Source: Bombella mellum (GTDB lineage Bacteria > Pseudomonadota > Alphaproteobacteria > Acetobacterales > Acetobacteraceae). From it: a DNA stretch of 64,000 bases. A model generated the notes under the pieces. It was given only the letters and a program-made list of their open reading frames with translations, searched no databases and was not told the origin of the DNA. Of the stretch, positions 7,047 through 17,179 are shown piece after piece. The DNA lies in contig NZ_PDLY01000002.1 in assembly GCF_014048465.1 (NCBI RefSeq), forward strand, positions 248,001 to 312,000, given 5' to 3'. Within the stretch, counting starts at the first letter, position 1; every line of letters starts with the position of its first letter. Position numbers and translations under genes: made by a program.

Positions 7047-9839
7047 ATGCCAGATTGCGCCTCCCAGACTGACGCATCGCCTGCCGAACTGATTGAATCC
7101 TGTGCCACGACGCTGAAACGCTCACCGCATGAGTTCTCCAGCCTGATCATTTCCATTGCGGAAAAAACAGGTTTTGGGAATGGCCTGGAAACGGTCGGAC
7201 GGGCCATACGTCTGTTGCGGGACCGCAACTTCGTGACCCGTGCCGACGCCCTGCGCCGCTATGTCGGGCTGGAGGAGAATGGCACGGACTGCCCGCCGGA
7301 ACCCCGCCTGCGCAAGGTGGCCGAGCAGCTGGTGGCCCAGGCCCGGACACCGGAAGACCTCGCCACCACCGGCTTTGCGGCCGTCTTCACCGCCCACCCG
7401 ACCTTCGCCCTGGCCAATGAGATCTACGACCTGCTGGCCCGCCGGGCGGAAGACCCGTCCTGCCCGGTACCCGCCCTGCCGACACACCGCCGTCAGGCTC
7501 CCCCCACGCTGGATGAGGAACAGGCCCTTGCCCTGGCTGCCATCACCCGGGGGCGGGATGCGCTGGACAAGCTCTCTGCCGAGATCTTCCGGGCGGCACG
7601 CCGCCGCTGGCCGGAGGCGACGGAGCTGACCCCCGCTCCCGTCAGGCTGGCCAGCTGGGTCGGGTTCGACACGGACGGCCGCAACGACATTGGCTGGTGG
7701 GACACCATCCGCATCCGTCTGGGCCTCAAGATCGCCCAGCTGGAACGCCTGATCGAGGGGCTGGAAAAGATCGGCCTGAAGGATTCAGCCCTTGGCAGGC
7801 GGACCGCCTCCGCCCTGAAGGCCACGCAGGAACAGCGTGACGCCTGCCCCCGGTCCGTGCCCGGACAGGCCATGAAACCGGAGGACATCGCCCGCTTCTC
7901 CCATGTCCTCATCGACCTGCGGGAAAGAGCCCTCCTCAATGCCGGTGAGCTTCTTCCCCTGTTCCGGGAAGAGGCGGCACGGCTGGATGAGGCGATAGCC
8001 CACCAGCTGAATGTCATCCGCACGGGCTTTCTCAACCACGGGCTGGGCCTGTCCCACATCCATACCCGTCTCAATGCGGCGCAGATCTACAACGTGGCCC
8101 GCACACGCCTCGGCCTGACGGACGATCCGACCCTGCCTTTTCACCGGCGGGCCCTGCTGTCTCACATCGACGCTGCCATGGATGACCTGAAGCCACTGGC
8201 CATCGACTTCGGTGCCCTGCTGGTGGAACCCAGTGCGGCATCACGCCTGATGATGACCATGGCGCAGATCCTCAAGCATGTTGATTCCGGTTCCCCCATC
8301 CGGTTCCTGATTGCCGAAACGGAAAGCGGCTACACCCTGCTGGCCACGCTGTGGCTGGCCCGTCTCTTCGGCATCCGGGACGACCAGATCGAGATTTCCC
8401 CGCTCTTCGAGACGGAAACGGCACTGGAAAACGGTGCGGAAATTCTGGAGGAAGCGTTCCGCTCCCCGCACTGGCGGGCCTATCTCCGGGCCAACGGGCG
8501 TCTGTCCCTCCAGTTCGGCTATTCGGATTCCGGGCGTTATGTCGGCCAGCTGGCGGCCGGCCCCATGGTCGAACGCCTGCGCCTGCGGACGCTGGAGCTG
8601 ATGAAGGAACACGGGCTGGAAGACATCGCCCTGACCATGTTCGACACTCACGGCGAAAGCATCGGGCGTGGTGCCCATCCTTTCAGCCTGAAGGAACGTC
8701 TGGAATATTTCTCTCCCGTCAATGCACGCCATGCCCTGCACAGGGCTGGCATCACGAGCCGGGTCGAGACCGCCTTCCAGGGCGGGGACGGCTATCTCCC
8801 CTTCGGGACGGACAGGCTCGCCTCCTCCACCATTGCGACGCTGGCTGAATTCGTAGCCGCGCAGGGCGAACCCATTGCGGCAGAAAAGCTGAACGACCCG
8901 CTCTTCAGCAAGCCTGACTTCGCCATGGACTTCTTCTCCACCATCGCCCTGAAGATGGGGGATCTGGTGAACGACCCGGGCTATACCGCCCTCCTCAGTG
9001 CCTTCGGCCCTGCGCTGGTGGACAAGACCGGCTCCCGCCCCTCCGCACGGCAGTCCGACACGGCCCGGGTGACACGCATCACCCATCCCAGCCAGATACG
9101 GGCCATCCCCAACAATGCCATCCTCCAGCAGCTGGGCTGGTGGGCCAATGTCCTGCATGGCCTTGGCAGCGCAGCCCGCCGCCATACGGAGCAGTTCGAA
9201 CAGCTGCGCCACAGTTCGCCCCGCTTCTGCCAGCTGATGGACTTTGCCTCCCAGGCCCTGGAACATTCCGACCTTGACGTGCTCCGGGCCACCATCCACC
9301 AGCTGGACCCCGGCACATGGCTGAACCGGGCTGCGGACTGTGACAATGCGGATGACCGTGTCCACTTCCTCAGCATCGCCCGTGATCTGGAAGAGCTGGA
9401 ATTCTGGAAGAGCGTTCCGGCCCTGTTCCGGCGCATCCAGAGGGAGGACATTGCCCTGCGTTCTGCATGGCCCGAGGCTCCCCGCATGGATGTGAATGAA
9501 AAGCTCTTGCATGTCATCCGCTTTGCCCTGATGGACCGCATCTGGACACTGGGAACACACATTCCCTATTTCGGCCCCCGTGGCGGACTGACACGGGAAG
9601 CCATCACGACGCTCATCCTCTGTCTGGACGTGCCACGAGCACTGCGCCTGCTGGATGATCTCTTCCCCATCACCGCCCCCAGCATTGCCGATCTCGACTT
9701 CGGCGAACCGGGCGGGGCTGGCGTCGCCCAAGGGTTTGCCCGTGAACACCGGGAAATCTTCCAGCCTCTGCGGGATGCCTTCGACCTGCTCCGAGAAGTC
9801 GGCGTGGCCATCATGCACGCAAACCACTGCTTCGGCTGA
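7047..9839 (+). CDS. ppc: Divergent phosphoenolpyruvate carboxylase family protein
   Basis: A 930-residue protein recognisable as PEP carboxylase by its length and by TAHPT (residues 115-119), SPLFETE, GYSDSG (491-496) and SIGRGAHP (538-545). PEP carboxylase makes oxaloacetate from PEP and bicarbonate. Many otherwise nearly invariant positions differ. The catalytic loop normally reading FHGRGG is FDTHGE (532-537), the lysine after GYSDS-x is R497, the GGDRDGN motif is GFDTDGR (206-212), and the C-terminus ends NHCFG rather than the usual NTG. The second GRG arginine (R541) and the TAHPT histidine remain. It is annotated by family; activity should be treated as unproven. No Shine-Dalgarno is obvious before the chosen ATG. 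Confidence 0.8.
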   Translation: MPDCASQTDASPAELIESCATTLKRSPHEFSSLIISIAEKTGFGNGLETVGRAIRLLRDRNFVTRADALRRYVGLEENGTDCPPEPRLRKVAEQLVAQARTPEDLATTGFAAVFTAHPTFALANEIYDLLARRAEDPSCPVPALPTHRRQAPPTLDEEQALALAAITRGRDALDKLSAEIFRAARRRWPEATELTPAPVRLASWVGFDTDGRNDIGWWDTIRIRLGLKIAQLERLIEGLEKIGLKDSALGRRTASALKATQEQRDACPRSVPGQAMKPEDIARFSHVLIDLRERALLNAGELLPLFREEAARLDEAIAHQLNVIRTGFLNHGLGLSHIHTRLNAAQIYNVARTRLGLTDDPTLPFHRRALLSHIDAAMDDLKPLAIDFGALLVEPSAASRLMMTMAQILKHVDSGSPIRFLIAETESGYTLLATLWLARLFGIRDDQIEISPLFETETALENGAEILEEAFRSPHWRAYLRANGRLSLQFGYSDSGRYVGQLAAGPMVERLRLRTLELMKEHGLEDIALTMFDTHGESIGRGAHPFSLKERLEYFSPVNARHALHRAGITSRVETAFQGGDGYLPFGTDRLASSTIATLAEFVAAQGEPIAAEKLNDPLFSKPDFAMDFFSTIALKMGDLVNDPGYTALLSAFGPALVDKTGSRPSARQSDTARVTRITHPSQIRAIPNNAILQQLGWWANVLHGLGSAARRHTEQFEQLRHSSPRFCQLMDFASQALEHSDLDVLRATIHQLDPGTWLNRAADCDNADDRVHFLSIARDLEELEFWKSVPALFRRIQREDIALRSAWPEAPRMDVNEKLLHVIRFALMDRIWTLGTHIPYFGPRGGLTREAITTLILCLDVPRALRLLDDLFPITAPSIADLDFGEPGGAGVAQGFAREHREIFQPLRDAFDLLREVGVAIMHANHCFG

Positions 9840-9870
9840 CATCCACCCGTCAGACGGACCGTGACCACGA

Positions 9871-9906
9871 AGAAAGGGCCTCCTCCCCGACGGGAAGAGG
9901 CCCTTT
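9871..9906 (+). terminator. Rho-independent terminator after ppc
   Basis: A 10-bp perfect stem (AAAGGGCCTC with GAGGCCCTTT) with a 13-base loop lies 32 bases after the stop codon and ends in TTT. The rest of the gap to 10052 shows no gene or RNA that I recognise. Confidence 0.75.
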
Positions 9907-10052
9907 CTGCATGGCAGGATCAGGAGTCCAGAGTTCCCGATCTCCCACCAAGGGCCTCAGTCACCCTGAAACTGGCCTGAAAAGCTCCTGGCCCGTCCAT
10001 GATGGTCTGCCAAGAAACAGATAATCCTGTCTTTAGTCCATTCCGGAGATGC

Positions 10053-11384
10053 TCAGTCTTCCGTCCACAGGCCTTCCCGTGTACGGCGCAGGGGGACACC
10101 CGGCACGAAACCGGACCGCCATATCTTGGGCACACCTACCTTCTGGGAGAGATAGATGCCGGTGTGACCGGAACAGAGATAGGCGATGAAACAGCCTGTG
10201 GCGTAATAGACGATGTTCGTCCCGCCAAACAGCTCCACCCCCATGACCGTGCAGGCCAGAGGCGTGTTCACGGCTCCTCCGAAGACAGCCACCATCCCCA
10301 CACCAGCCAGCAGGTCACCCGGAACACCAAGCACAGGCGCAAGGGCGTTCCCCAGTCCGGCACCCACGAAGAACAGGGGGGTGACCTCCCCTCCCTTGTA
10401 GCCCGTGGCGAGAGCCAGAACCGTGAAGAGCAGCTTCAGCAGCCAGCTCCAGTCATAATGGGTCGTGCTGAAAAAATTGACGATGGAAGCACCACCAGCT
10501 TCCGGGGCCACGACACCCAGCCCCAGATAATCCCGTGTTCCCAGCAGCCAGACCAGCAGAATGGTCACCACGCCACCAATGGCCGGCTGCAACCAGGGTG
10601 TGGGGCAGATTTTCCTGATGACCGGCCCAAGCCTGTAGACACCTTCCGCAAAGGCCCTGCTGGCAAAACCGAAAGCCACGGCAGCAATGGCCACCTTCAC
10701 CCACAGCACGGCATCAACGTGGAAAGGCACCTGCCCCGGGGCCGCCAATCCCCTGAACGTGACAGGATAGACCGCATGATGGATACCCCACTGGTGGCAC
10801 GTCCAGTCTGCGACGATGGAGGTGACCGCCACGGGCAGCAGGGCCGAATAATCAAGCGCACCGAGGGTCAGCACCTCCAGCCCGAAGACAGCCCCCGTGA
10901 TGGGCGTGCCATACACGGCACCAAGGCCGGAGGCCACACCGGCCGTCAGCAGGATGCTCGTGCTGCGGTCGTCCAGCCGGAACCATCTGGCCACACTGCT
11001 GGCGAGACTGCCGCCCATCTGCACGGCCGTTCCCTCACGCCCGACCGAGGCTCCGAAAAGATGGCTGACCACCGTACCAATGAAAACGAGCGGAGCCATC
11101 CGCAGCGGCACTCCCTCGGAAGGCCTGTGAATCTCATCAATGATGAGGTTGTTGCCGCCACCGGCACGGCCACCCCACCAGTAATAGGACAGGGCCACGG
11201 CCACACCGGCGAAAGGCAGACCGTACAGGATGGCAGGATGGACAAACCGGTACTGCGTCACCCATTCCAGCATCCAGAGGAACAGGGCACAGGAACTCCC
11301 GACAACGACGGCCAGAGGCAGCAGCAGACAGAGCCAGCGGAGAAGGTTCAGCAGAAACAAGGCAAATTCTTTTGGCAACGACAT
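10053..11384 (-). CDS. CLC-F type fluoride/proton antiporter
   Basis: A 443-residue CLC-family channel/antiporter with about ten membrane segments. Instead of the chloride motifs GSGIP, GREGP and GGIFAP it carries GGGNNLI (75-81), GREGT (115-119) and GGEVTP (331-336), the pattern of the CLC-F clade that exports fluoride. The ATG at 11384 is preceded by GGGAG at the right distance. An alternative upstream frame opening at 11444 lies inside the riboswitch aptamer and is rejected. The fluoride riboswitch directly upstream independently supports the substrate. Role: cytoplasmic fluoride detoxification. Confidence 0.93.
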   Translation of the reverse strand: MSLPKEFALFLLNLLRWLCLLLPLAVVVGSSCALFLWMLEWVTQYRFVHPAILYGLPFAGVAVALSYYWWGGRAGGGNNLIIDEIHRPSEGVPLRMAPLVFIGTVVSHLFGASVGREGTAVQMGGSLASSVARWFRLDDRSTSILLTAGVASGLGAVYGTPITGAVFGLEVLTLGALDYSALLPVAVTSIVADWTCHQWGIHHAVYPVTFRGLAAPGQVPFHVDAVLWVKVAIAAVAFGFASRAFAEGVYRLGPVIRKICPTPWLQPAIGGVVTILLVWLLGTRDYLGLGVVAPEAGGASIVNFFSTTHYDWSWLLKLLFTVLALATGYKGGEVTPLFFVGAGLGNALAPVLGVPGDLLAGVGMVAVFGGAVNTPLACTVMGVELFGGTNIVYYATGCFIAYLCSGHTGIYLSQKVGVPKIWRSGFVPGVPLRRTREGLWTED

Positions 11385-11432
11385 GACAGACTCCCTTACC
11401 ATCCTTTCACATACACCATGAAAGGTCTCATT

Positions 11433-11503
11433 GGCAGGAATCATCAGCCTTTCCCGACGCCGGGTGGCGGTTCGGCCTCATGGCCCGGTGGCAATCCATC
11501 ACC
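11433..11503 (-). ncRNA. Fluoride riboswitch (crcB motif)
   Basis: Reading the minus strand from 11503: GGTGATGGATTGCCACC, then GAACCGCC, and finally GGCTGATGATTCCTGCC ending at 11433. These are the conserved blocks of the fluoride aptamer: a first stem GGTG/CCACC enclosing ATGG, the AACCGCC strand, and the CTGATGATTCCTGCC 3' block. It begins a few bases after the predicted transcription start and ends 48 bases before the CLC-F start codon. The expression platform between 11385 and 11432 contains no obvious poly-U terminator, so control of translation initiation is more likely. Confidence 0.93.
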
Positions 11504-11512
11504 GTGGCACCG

Positions 11513-11542
11513 ATGAAACAGCATCATGTGGCAGTCTGTCAA
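11513..11542 (-). promoter_or_regulatory. Predicted promoter of the riboswitch-CLC-F transcript
   Basis: Perfect -35 TTGACA (11542-11537), 18-base spacer, and -10-like TTTCAT (11518-11513). Transcription would start near 11506, exactly where the fluoride aptamer begins. Confidence 0.6.
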
Positions 11543-11551
11543 GCTGGCCCC

Positions 11552-11586
11552 AAAAGAAAACCCTCCGCCAGCGGACCGGCGGAGGG
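11552..11586 (-). terminator. Rho-independent terminator after fusA
   Basis: On the minus strand a 9-bp perfect stem CCCTCCGCC/GGCGGAGGG is followed by TTTTCTTTTG. It lies 32 bases beyond the fusA stop and separates fusA from the fluoride promoter. Confidence 0.8.
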
Positions 11587-11617
11587 CTTCCCTGAAGAAC
11601 AGTCACCGGATGGCGTA

Positions 11618-13729
11618 TCAGGCACGCTCTGCGATGATCTCATCCTGCACGTTACGAGGCACCGGCTCGTAGTGATGGAACTGCATGGTGAAGGACGCAC
11701 GGCCCTTCGTGGCAGAACGCAGGTGAGAGATGTAACCGAACATTTCCTTCAGCGGCACCTGGGAGCGGATCAGCACCGTGGAACCAGAAGTCTCCTGATT
11801 CTGGATGATACCACGACGACGGTTGAGGTCGCCCACCACGTCACCGACGTGATCGTTCGGCGTGGTGATCTCCACATCCATGATCGGCTCCAGAATGACC
11901 GGACCGGCCTTCTTCATGCCTTCACGGAAGCAGGCCTTGGCAGCGATCTCGAAGGCCAGAGCGGAAGAGTCGACGTCGTGGTACTTACCGTCTTCCAGAG
12001 TGAACTTGAAGCCCACCGTGTCGAAGCCAGCCAGCACGCCCGTCGTGGACTGCATACGCACGCCCTTTTCGACAGCCGGGATATATTCCTTCGGCACGGC
12101 ACCACCGACGATCTTGTTCTCGAACAGGATCTCCTCGGCACCCTTCTCCGTCAGCGGCTCGAAGGTGATCTTCACCTCAGCGAACTGACCGGAACCACCG
12201 GACTGCTTCTTGTGGGTGTAGGTCTCGGTGTGGGACTGGGTGATCGTCTCACGGTAAGCAACCTGCGGGGCACCAATGTTTGCATCAACGCCATATTCAC
12301 GACGCAGACGGTCCACGATGATGTCCAGATGCAGCTCACCCATGCCGGACAGGATGGTCTGACCCGTTTCCTGATCCGTACGCAGGTGCAGGGACGGATC
12401 CTCGGCCGTCAGCTTCTGGAGGGCCAGCGTCATCTTCTCGACGGCATCCTTGGTCTTCGGCTCGACGGAAATGTCGATCACCGGAACCGGGAACTGCATG
12501 CGCTCCAGAACAACCGGATCAGCAGCATCGGCCAGCGTGTCACCCGTCACGGTGTCTTTCAGACCAACGAAGGCGGCAATGTCACCAGCACCGACAGACT
12601 TCACTTCCTGACGCTTGTCAGCGTGCATCTGGAACATGCGGCCAACGCGTTCCTTCGTGCCCTTGGTGGTGTTCAGCACGGTGTCACCCGTGTTCAGCAC
12701 GCCACGATAGACACGGACGAAGGTCAGCGTACCGTACTTGTCGGAAATGATCTTGAAGGCCAGACCAGCGAACTTGCCTTCCGGGTCCACCGGGATGATC
12801 GGCAGGAAGCTCTCGTCAACTTCCTTGTCTTCCGGCGGAGCAATACGGATGCCCTCAACCTCATCCGGAGCCGGGAGGTAGTCGATCACGGCATCCAGCA
12901 GCGGCTGCACGCCCTTGTTCTTGAAGGCCGTACCGCACAGCACAGGGCGGAACTCACCAGCAATGGTGCCCTTCTTGATGCAACGCTTCAGGGTGGCGAC
13001 GTCCACCTCACCCTTGTCGAAATATTCCTCCATGGCGGCGGTATCGACACTCAGGGCCGTATCCAGAAGGTTCTGGCGGGCCTCCTCGGCACGCTCCTTC
13101 AGCTCGGCAGGGATTTCCTCGTAGTGGAACTTGGCACCCAGCTCACCACCTTCCCAGACGATGGCACGCATTTCCACCAGATCCACGACACCGACCATGT
13201 TCTCTTCAGAGCCGATCGGCAGCTGGAGCGGGATGGCGACGATGTCCAGCTTCTCCTTCAGGGTGCTGAAGGCGTAGTCGAAGTCGGCACCGGTACGGTC
13301 CAGCTTGTTGATGAAGATGATGCGGGGCACGTTGTAGCGGTCAGCCAGACGCCAGTTGGTCTCGGACTGCGGCTGCACGCCGGCCACACCTTCGATCACG
13401 AAGATGGCACCATCGAGCACACGGAGAGAACGGTTCACCTCGATGTTGAAGTCGATGTGGCCGGGCGTGTCGATGATGTTGATGCGATGACCTTCCCACT
13501 CACAGGTCACGGCAGCGGAGGTGATGGTGATGCCACGCTCACGCTCCTGCTCCATGTAGTCGGTCGTGGTGTTCCCGTCATGCACTTCACCGATACGGTG
13601 GGACATACCGGTGTAATAGAGCATACGCTCCGTTGTCGTCGTCTTACCGGCGTCAATGTGAGCGGTAATACCGATGTTGCGAATCTTTGAGAGAGCGGAC
13701 TTCGCGCCCTGTACGCTGTCGTCGGTCAC
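11618..13729 (-). CDS. fusA: Translation elongation factor G
   Basis: A 703-residue EF-G, the GTPase that drives ribosomal translocation. The G1 motif is [13 protein letters not shown]3 is DTPGHIDF, G4 is [10 protein letters not shown], and all five domains are present to the C-terminal [12 protein letters not shown]. The GTG at 13729 is chosen because GGAGG lies 6 bases upstream and the resulting [20 protein letters not shown] matches family length; an in-frame ATG at 13786 would add 19 unconserved residues. Unlike many bacteria it is not next to rpsL-rpsG-tuf here. Confidence 0.97.
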   Translation of the reverse strand: MTDDSVQGAKSALSKIRNIGITAHIDAGKTTTTERMLYYTGMSHRIGEVHDGNTTTDYMEQERERGITITSAAVTCEWEGHRINIIDTPGHIDFNIEVNRSLRVLDGAIFVIEGVAGVQPQSETNWRLADRYNVPRIIFINKLDRTGADFDYAFSTLKEKLDIVAIPLQLPIGSEENMVGVVDLVEMRAIVWEGGELGAKFHYEEIPAELKERAEEARQNLLDTALSVDTAAMEEYFDKGEVDVATLKRCIKKGTIAGEFRPVLCGTAFKNKGVQPLLDAVIDYLPAPDEVEGIRIAPPEDKEVDESFLPIIPVDPEGKFAGLAFKIISDKYGTLTFVRVYRGVLNTGDTVLNTTKGTKERVGRMFQMHADKRQEVKSVGAGDIAAFVGLKDTVTGDTLADAADPVVLERMQFPVPVIDISVEPKTKDAVEKMTLALQKLTAEDPSLHLRTDQETGQTILSGMGELHLDIIVDRLRREYGVDANIGAPQVAYRETITQSHTETYTHKKQSGGSGQFAEVKITFEPLTEKGAEEILFENKIVGGAVPKEYIPAVEKGVRMQSTTGVLAGFDTVGFKFTLEDGKYHDVDSSALAFEIAAKACFREGMKKAGPVILEPIMDVEITTPNDHVGDVVGDLNRRRGIIQNQETSGSTVLIRSQVPLKEMFGYISHLRSATKGRASFTMQFHHYEPVPRNVQDEIIAERA

Positions 13730-13879
13730 GGGAAACCTCCAAAATGCAAGGAAAGGTGCCCACGGCCTGTACCGGGGCACCCTCATCAGACCCTGTATGA
13801 ATACCAGAAAACAACCACCCCGGCAGAGTCACCCCGGTGCAGCCACCCGTCCTCTCCGGGACGGGTCCAGCCCCTAAAA

Positions 13880-14185
13880 TCAGGCGGCTGACTGGGCAGC
13901 CTTGCGCTCCTGGACACGCAGGATGCGACGCTTGATGACCAGAGCTTCCGGTGTCAGTTTCCGGTTCGGTGTGCCCAGCAGGAAGGAATCAAGCCCGCCA
14001 TTGTGCTCGACCGTACGGATACCCTTGGCGGAAAGGCGCATGCGCACCGGGGCCTCAAGAATATCGGACAGGAGCGTGGCTTCCTGAAGGTTCGGCAGGA
14101 AACGGCGACGGGACTTGTTGTTGGCGTGGCTGACGTTATTGCCCGTCAGTACCCCTTTGCCCGTGACATGGCAACGGCGAGACAT
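13880..14185 (-). CDS. rpmB: Large ribosomal subunit protein bL28
   Basis: A 101-residue bL28 beginning [24 protein letters not shown], the diagnostic N-terminus, with the C-terminal extension usual in alphaproteobacteria. ATG at 14185 is preceded by AGGAAG. The frame stays open 64 codons further upstream, but that segment shows no conservation. Monocistronic between fusA and an ABC exporter gene. Confidence 0.96.
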   Translation of the reverse strand: MSRRCHVTGKGVLTGNNVSHANNKSRRRFLPNLQEATLLSDILEAPVRMRLSAKGIRTVEHNGGLDSFLLGTPNRKLTPEALVIKRRILRVQERKAAQSAA

Positions 14186-14319
14186 AGAACTTCCTCGATA
14201 CTGTGATACGCAGGACCGCACGTGCAGCCCAGCATGTTCCGTAAATAAGGCGGGCTTATGACTTACTGACGCTGATACGTCAAGTCTTTCCTGCCTTTCA
14301 TACCGACAGAAGCAGCCCG

Positions 14320-16125
14320 CTACCCCTCTACATCCGAATGCCCTCCAACGGAACCCCCTCCCGCCTGCAATCTCCACATTCCTGCATAAATGCCCGCCTT
14401 TTCCATCAGCTCGTGATGGGTTCCCTCTTCCACCACCTCTCCCCCATCCATCACGAGGATATGGTCGGCCTGCTGGATGGTGGAAAGCCGGTGGGCGATC
14501 ACGACGGTCGTCCGGCCAGCCGAAAGAGCCAGAAGCTCCTGCTGGATGGCCTCCTCCGTTCTGGTGTCCAGGGCACTGGTCGCCTCGTCCAGCACGAGCA
14601 GGCGAGGGTTGCGGAGAATGACACGGGCTATCGCCATCCTCTGTCTTTCCCCGCCGGACAGGCGCACGCCCCGTTCTCCGACCAGCGTGTCGAGGCCCTC
14701 CGGCAGCCTGTCGATGAAGGCCCCCAGCTGTGCCGCCTCCGCCGCCTGACGGACGGCCTCCCTGCTGGCCCCGATGCGCCCGTAAGCGATGTTTTCCCCC
14801 ACCGTGGCATTGAAGAGTGACGTGTCCTGCGCCACCACGCCAATCTGTGCCCTCAGCGTCTCAAGCGACAGGGCCGGAAGAGCGACACCCTCCATGAGGA
14901 CCTCTCCTGCCAGCGGGTCGTAAAGACGGCTGACAAGCCTGGCCAGCGTGGACTTGCCAGACCCGCTGCGCCCCACGACGGCCAGCATCCGCCCCGCCTC
15001 CAGCCGGAAGCTGACGTCACGCAGGATCAGCCTCTCCGGGTCATAGCCGAAAGACACATGCCGCATTTCCAGCGTCACGCCACCGGCCTGACCCGCAGGC
15101 AGCGGCACGGGGACCGCTGAAGAGCGTATTTCCGGCTCCAGTGCCATGAGTTCGAGATAGGCCTCCATGTCCACACGGGCATTGCGCCAGCCCGCCCCGA
15201 CATAGTTCAGTGCCCCGACAGATGCATAGACACTGCGAAGATATGTGCCCATCAGGACAAACTGTGCGACACCGATTCGACCGGCATGAATATCCAGTAC
15301 GGCCAGCCCCAGTAATGAGGCCGTGGCCAAAGAAATGATGATGTTGCGGATCGCCTGGGAACTTCCGATCAGCGTCTGAAGACGGATCTCCGCACGCCTC
15401 AGTTCCTTCCAGCTTTCTTCCTGCCGCCTGCGTTCATGACCGGCATTACCGAACGCCCTGACGATGTCGGCATTCAGGAGGCTGTCCACCAGATGACGGT
15501 GGGCATTTCCATTGGCTCGGTTCCGCTCCCTGCGGGCCCGCATCCGCCAGCGGGTGAAGAGAAAGGACACGCCTCCATAGAGAAGCATCGTGCCACAGAG
15601 CAGCACCAGATACAGGCCGCTGAAAACACGCAGCACGACAAGAAAGGTCAGCCCCAGTCCCAGAAGGTTGGGCAGGACATTGGAGAAGATCATGTCCACG
15701 ATCGTACTGGCCGCATCGGCTCCCCGGTCTAGGATGCGGGTCAGTGCCCCGGTCTGACGGCCCTCATGAAATCTGGCTCCGAGCGAGTGGACGTGCTCCA
15801 GCCCCAGCAGGCTGATCCGTTCCCTCAGGGTTGCCCGCACCGGCACCATGATCAGGCTGCGGACAGGCCCCGCCACGGCACCCATCATGCGCAGGAGCGT
15901 ATACTGGGCCAGCAGGGCCATGATGGCCGCCATGACAGCCTCATGCCCCGAGAGCCGCCCCACCATCCGGCTGAACAGCCAGGGCGTGGCGACAGATGTC
16001 ACGCTCTCCACGACAAGAAAAATGAAAGAAAACCAGAATCTCAGAGACCAGTCCCACAAAGAAGAGGGACGGATTTTCTGCCACAATACCCGAAGAGACA
16101 GACGCCTGACCTTTATTGATGCCAT
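14320..16125 (-). CDS. Atm1/HMT1-like ABC exporter (fused permease-ATPase)
   Basis: A ~601-residue half-transporter with an N-terminal six-helix permease and a C-terminal ATPase. Walker A is GRSGSGKST, the signature is [14 protein letters not shown], Walker B is [12 protein letters not shown], and the H-loop is VIAHRLST. The segment [22 protein letters not shown] and the [21 protein letters not shown] region resemble the Atm1/ABCB7 clade, which exports glutathione-linked sulfur or metal compounds, more than MsbA. The start is taken as ATG 16125 ([11 protein letters not shown]); an upstream in-frame ATG at 16254 would overlap the divergent NUDIX gene region. The stop codon is TAG. The substrate is not determinable here. 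Confidence 0.85.
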   Translation of the reverse strand: MASIKVRRLSLRVLWQKIRPSSLWDWSLRFWFSFIFLVVESVTSVATPWLFSRMVGRLSGHEAVMAAIMALLAQYTLLRMMGAVAGPVRSLIMVPVRATLRERISLLGLEHVHSLGARFHEGRQTGALTRILDRGADAASTIVDMIFSNVLPNLLGLGLTFLVVLRVFSGLYLVLLCGTMLLYGGVSFLFTRWRMRARRERNRANGNAHRHLVDSLLNADIVRAFGNAGHERRRQEESWKELRRAEIRLQTLIGSSQAIRNIIISLATASLLGLAVLDIHAGRIGVAQFVLMGTYLRSVYASVGALNYVGAGWRNARVDMEAYLELMALEPEIRSSAVPVPLPAGQAGGVTLEMRHVSFGYDPERLILRDVSFRLEAGRMLAVVGRSGSGKSTLARLVSRLYDPLAGEVLMEGVALPALSLETLRAQIGVVAQDTSLFNATVGENIAYGRIGASREAVRQAAEAAQLGAFIDRLPEGLDTLVGERGVRLSGGERQRMAIARVILRNPRLLVLDEATSALDTRTEEAIQQELLALSAGRTTVVIAHRLSTIQQADHILVMDGGEVVEEGTHHELMEKAGIYAGMWRLQAGGGSVGGHSDVEG

Positions 16126-16277
16126 AAAAACCTGATAGATTTTCCTCTGCTGCCCCAGAACAGGCTGATGGGAGAGCTTTTTACACTGTCCTGTTTTTTC
16201 CGCCAGAGTCCGGATGCTGCATGATCTGGGTCCGGACCGGCACGCCGCCGCCATCAGATGGATATTTGAGAGAGTTT

Positions 16278-17120
16278 ATGCTGTCCTCCGCTGCATCCCC
16301 CTTCCTCCGTCACATCGAGCGTTGCCGCAACGCCACGCTCCCGGCAGGGCGGCTGCCCCTGCTCCATGAGGGGACGTCCATCGGGCTGGTGGACCCCGCC
16401 TCCCTGGACTGGCTGGCCGACCCGGCCTGCACCGGCCTCCTGACCGTGACCGACCGGGCCGTCACCCTGCCGGACGGGCAGAACCTGAGGCAGGTCAGCA
16501 ACCTTCTCGCCCGTCAGAAACGCTATGTTCCGTTTCATGAATGGTTTGATGTCCGTTCGCCTGACGGCACGATCATCGGACAGGTGGACCGTGCCCTGAT
16601 CCCGGTTTTCGGCGTGGAAGCCTCCGGCGTCCACATGAACGGCCTCGTCCGGAAGGAGGCGGGACTGTATCTCTGGGTGGCCCGCCGCAGCCCCCAGAAA
16701 CGGCTGGACCCCGGAAAGCTGGACCATCTGGTGGCTGGCGGGATGAGCAGCGGCCTGACCCCGGACGAGACGCTCGCCAAGGAAGCCGAGGAGGAAGCCG
16801 CCATCCCGGCCCCGCTGGCCCGGCAGGCCCGGCATGTCAGCACGCTGCACTATGCCATGTCCCGCCCGGAAGGGCTGAGGCGGGACAGGCTCTACTGCTA
16901 CGACCTCTTCCTGCCGCAGGATTTTGTTCCCCACATCAATGATGGTGAGGTAGAATCCTTCCATCTCATGCCCGTGGAAGAAGTGTTCCGGCGGGTACGG
17001 GAGACGGACGAGTTCAAATTTAACGTCAATCTTGTCCTGCTAGACCTTTTCCTGCGCCTTGGGATGTTCGATAAGCAGGACAGTCTGGTTCTGGCGGACA
17101 TCTTACATGGGCGAGGCTGA
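16278..17120 (+). CDS. NUDIX hydrolase with DUF4743 N-terminal domain
   Basis: A 280-residue two-domain protein. The first ~120 residues look like the DUF4743 domain found in Tnr3/thiamine-pyrophosphokinase-associated NUDIX proteins, and the rest is a NUDIX fold with the variant box VAGGMSSGLTPDETLAKEAEEEAAI (residues ~158-180). The variant KEAEEEAAI in place of REUXEEXGU is normal for this subgroup. Related proteins hydrolyse oxidised thiamine diphosphates or other nucleoside diphosphate derivatives; the substrate is inferred only. ATG 16278 has a GAGAGAG upstream. Confidence 0.83.
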   Translation: MLSSAASPFLRHIERCRNATLPAGRLPLLHEGTSIGLVDPASLDWLADPACTGLLTVTDRAVTLPDGQNLRQVSNLLARQKRYVPFHEWFDVRSPDGTIIGQVDRALIPVFGVEASGVHMNGLVRKEAGLYLWVARRSPQKRLDPGKLDHLVAGGMSSGLTPDETLAKEAEEEAAIPAPLARQARHVSTLHYAMSRPEGLRRDRLYCYDLFLPQDFVPHINDGEVESFHLMPVEEVFRRVRETDEFKFNVNLVLLDLFLRLGMFDKQDSLVLADILHGRG

Positions 17121-17179
17121 ATGACTGCCCTTTCCGGACCAGTCCGCCGTAGTGCGGCTCTACACTTTATTCTGGCAAG

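Noticed and set aside
8241-9842. A 533-codon minus-strand open frame opposite the PEP-carboxylase homologue
   Set aside because: Antisense shadow; the opposite strand encodes recognisable family motifs throughout.
11480-13690. A 736-codon plus-strand open frame covering fusA and the fluoride riboswitch region
   Set aside because: Exact antisense of EF-G and of the aptamer; no independent protein features.
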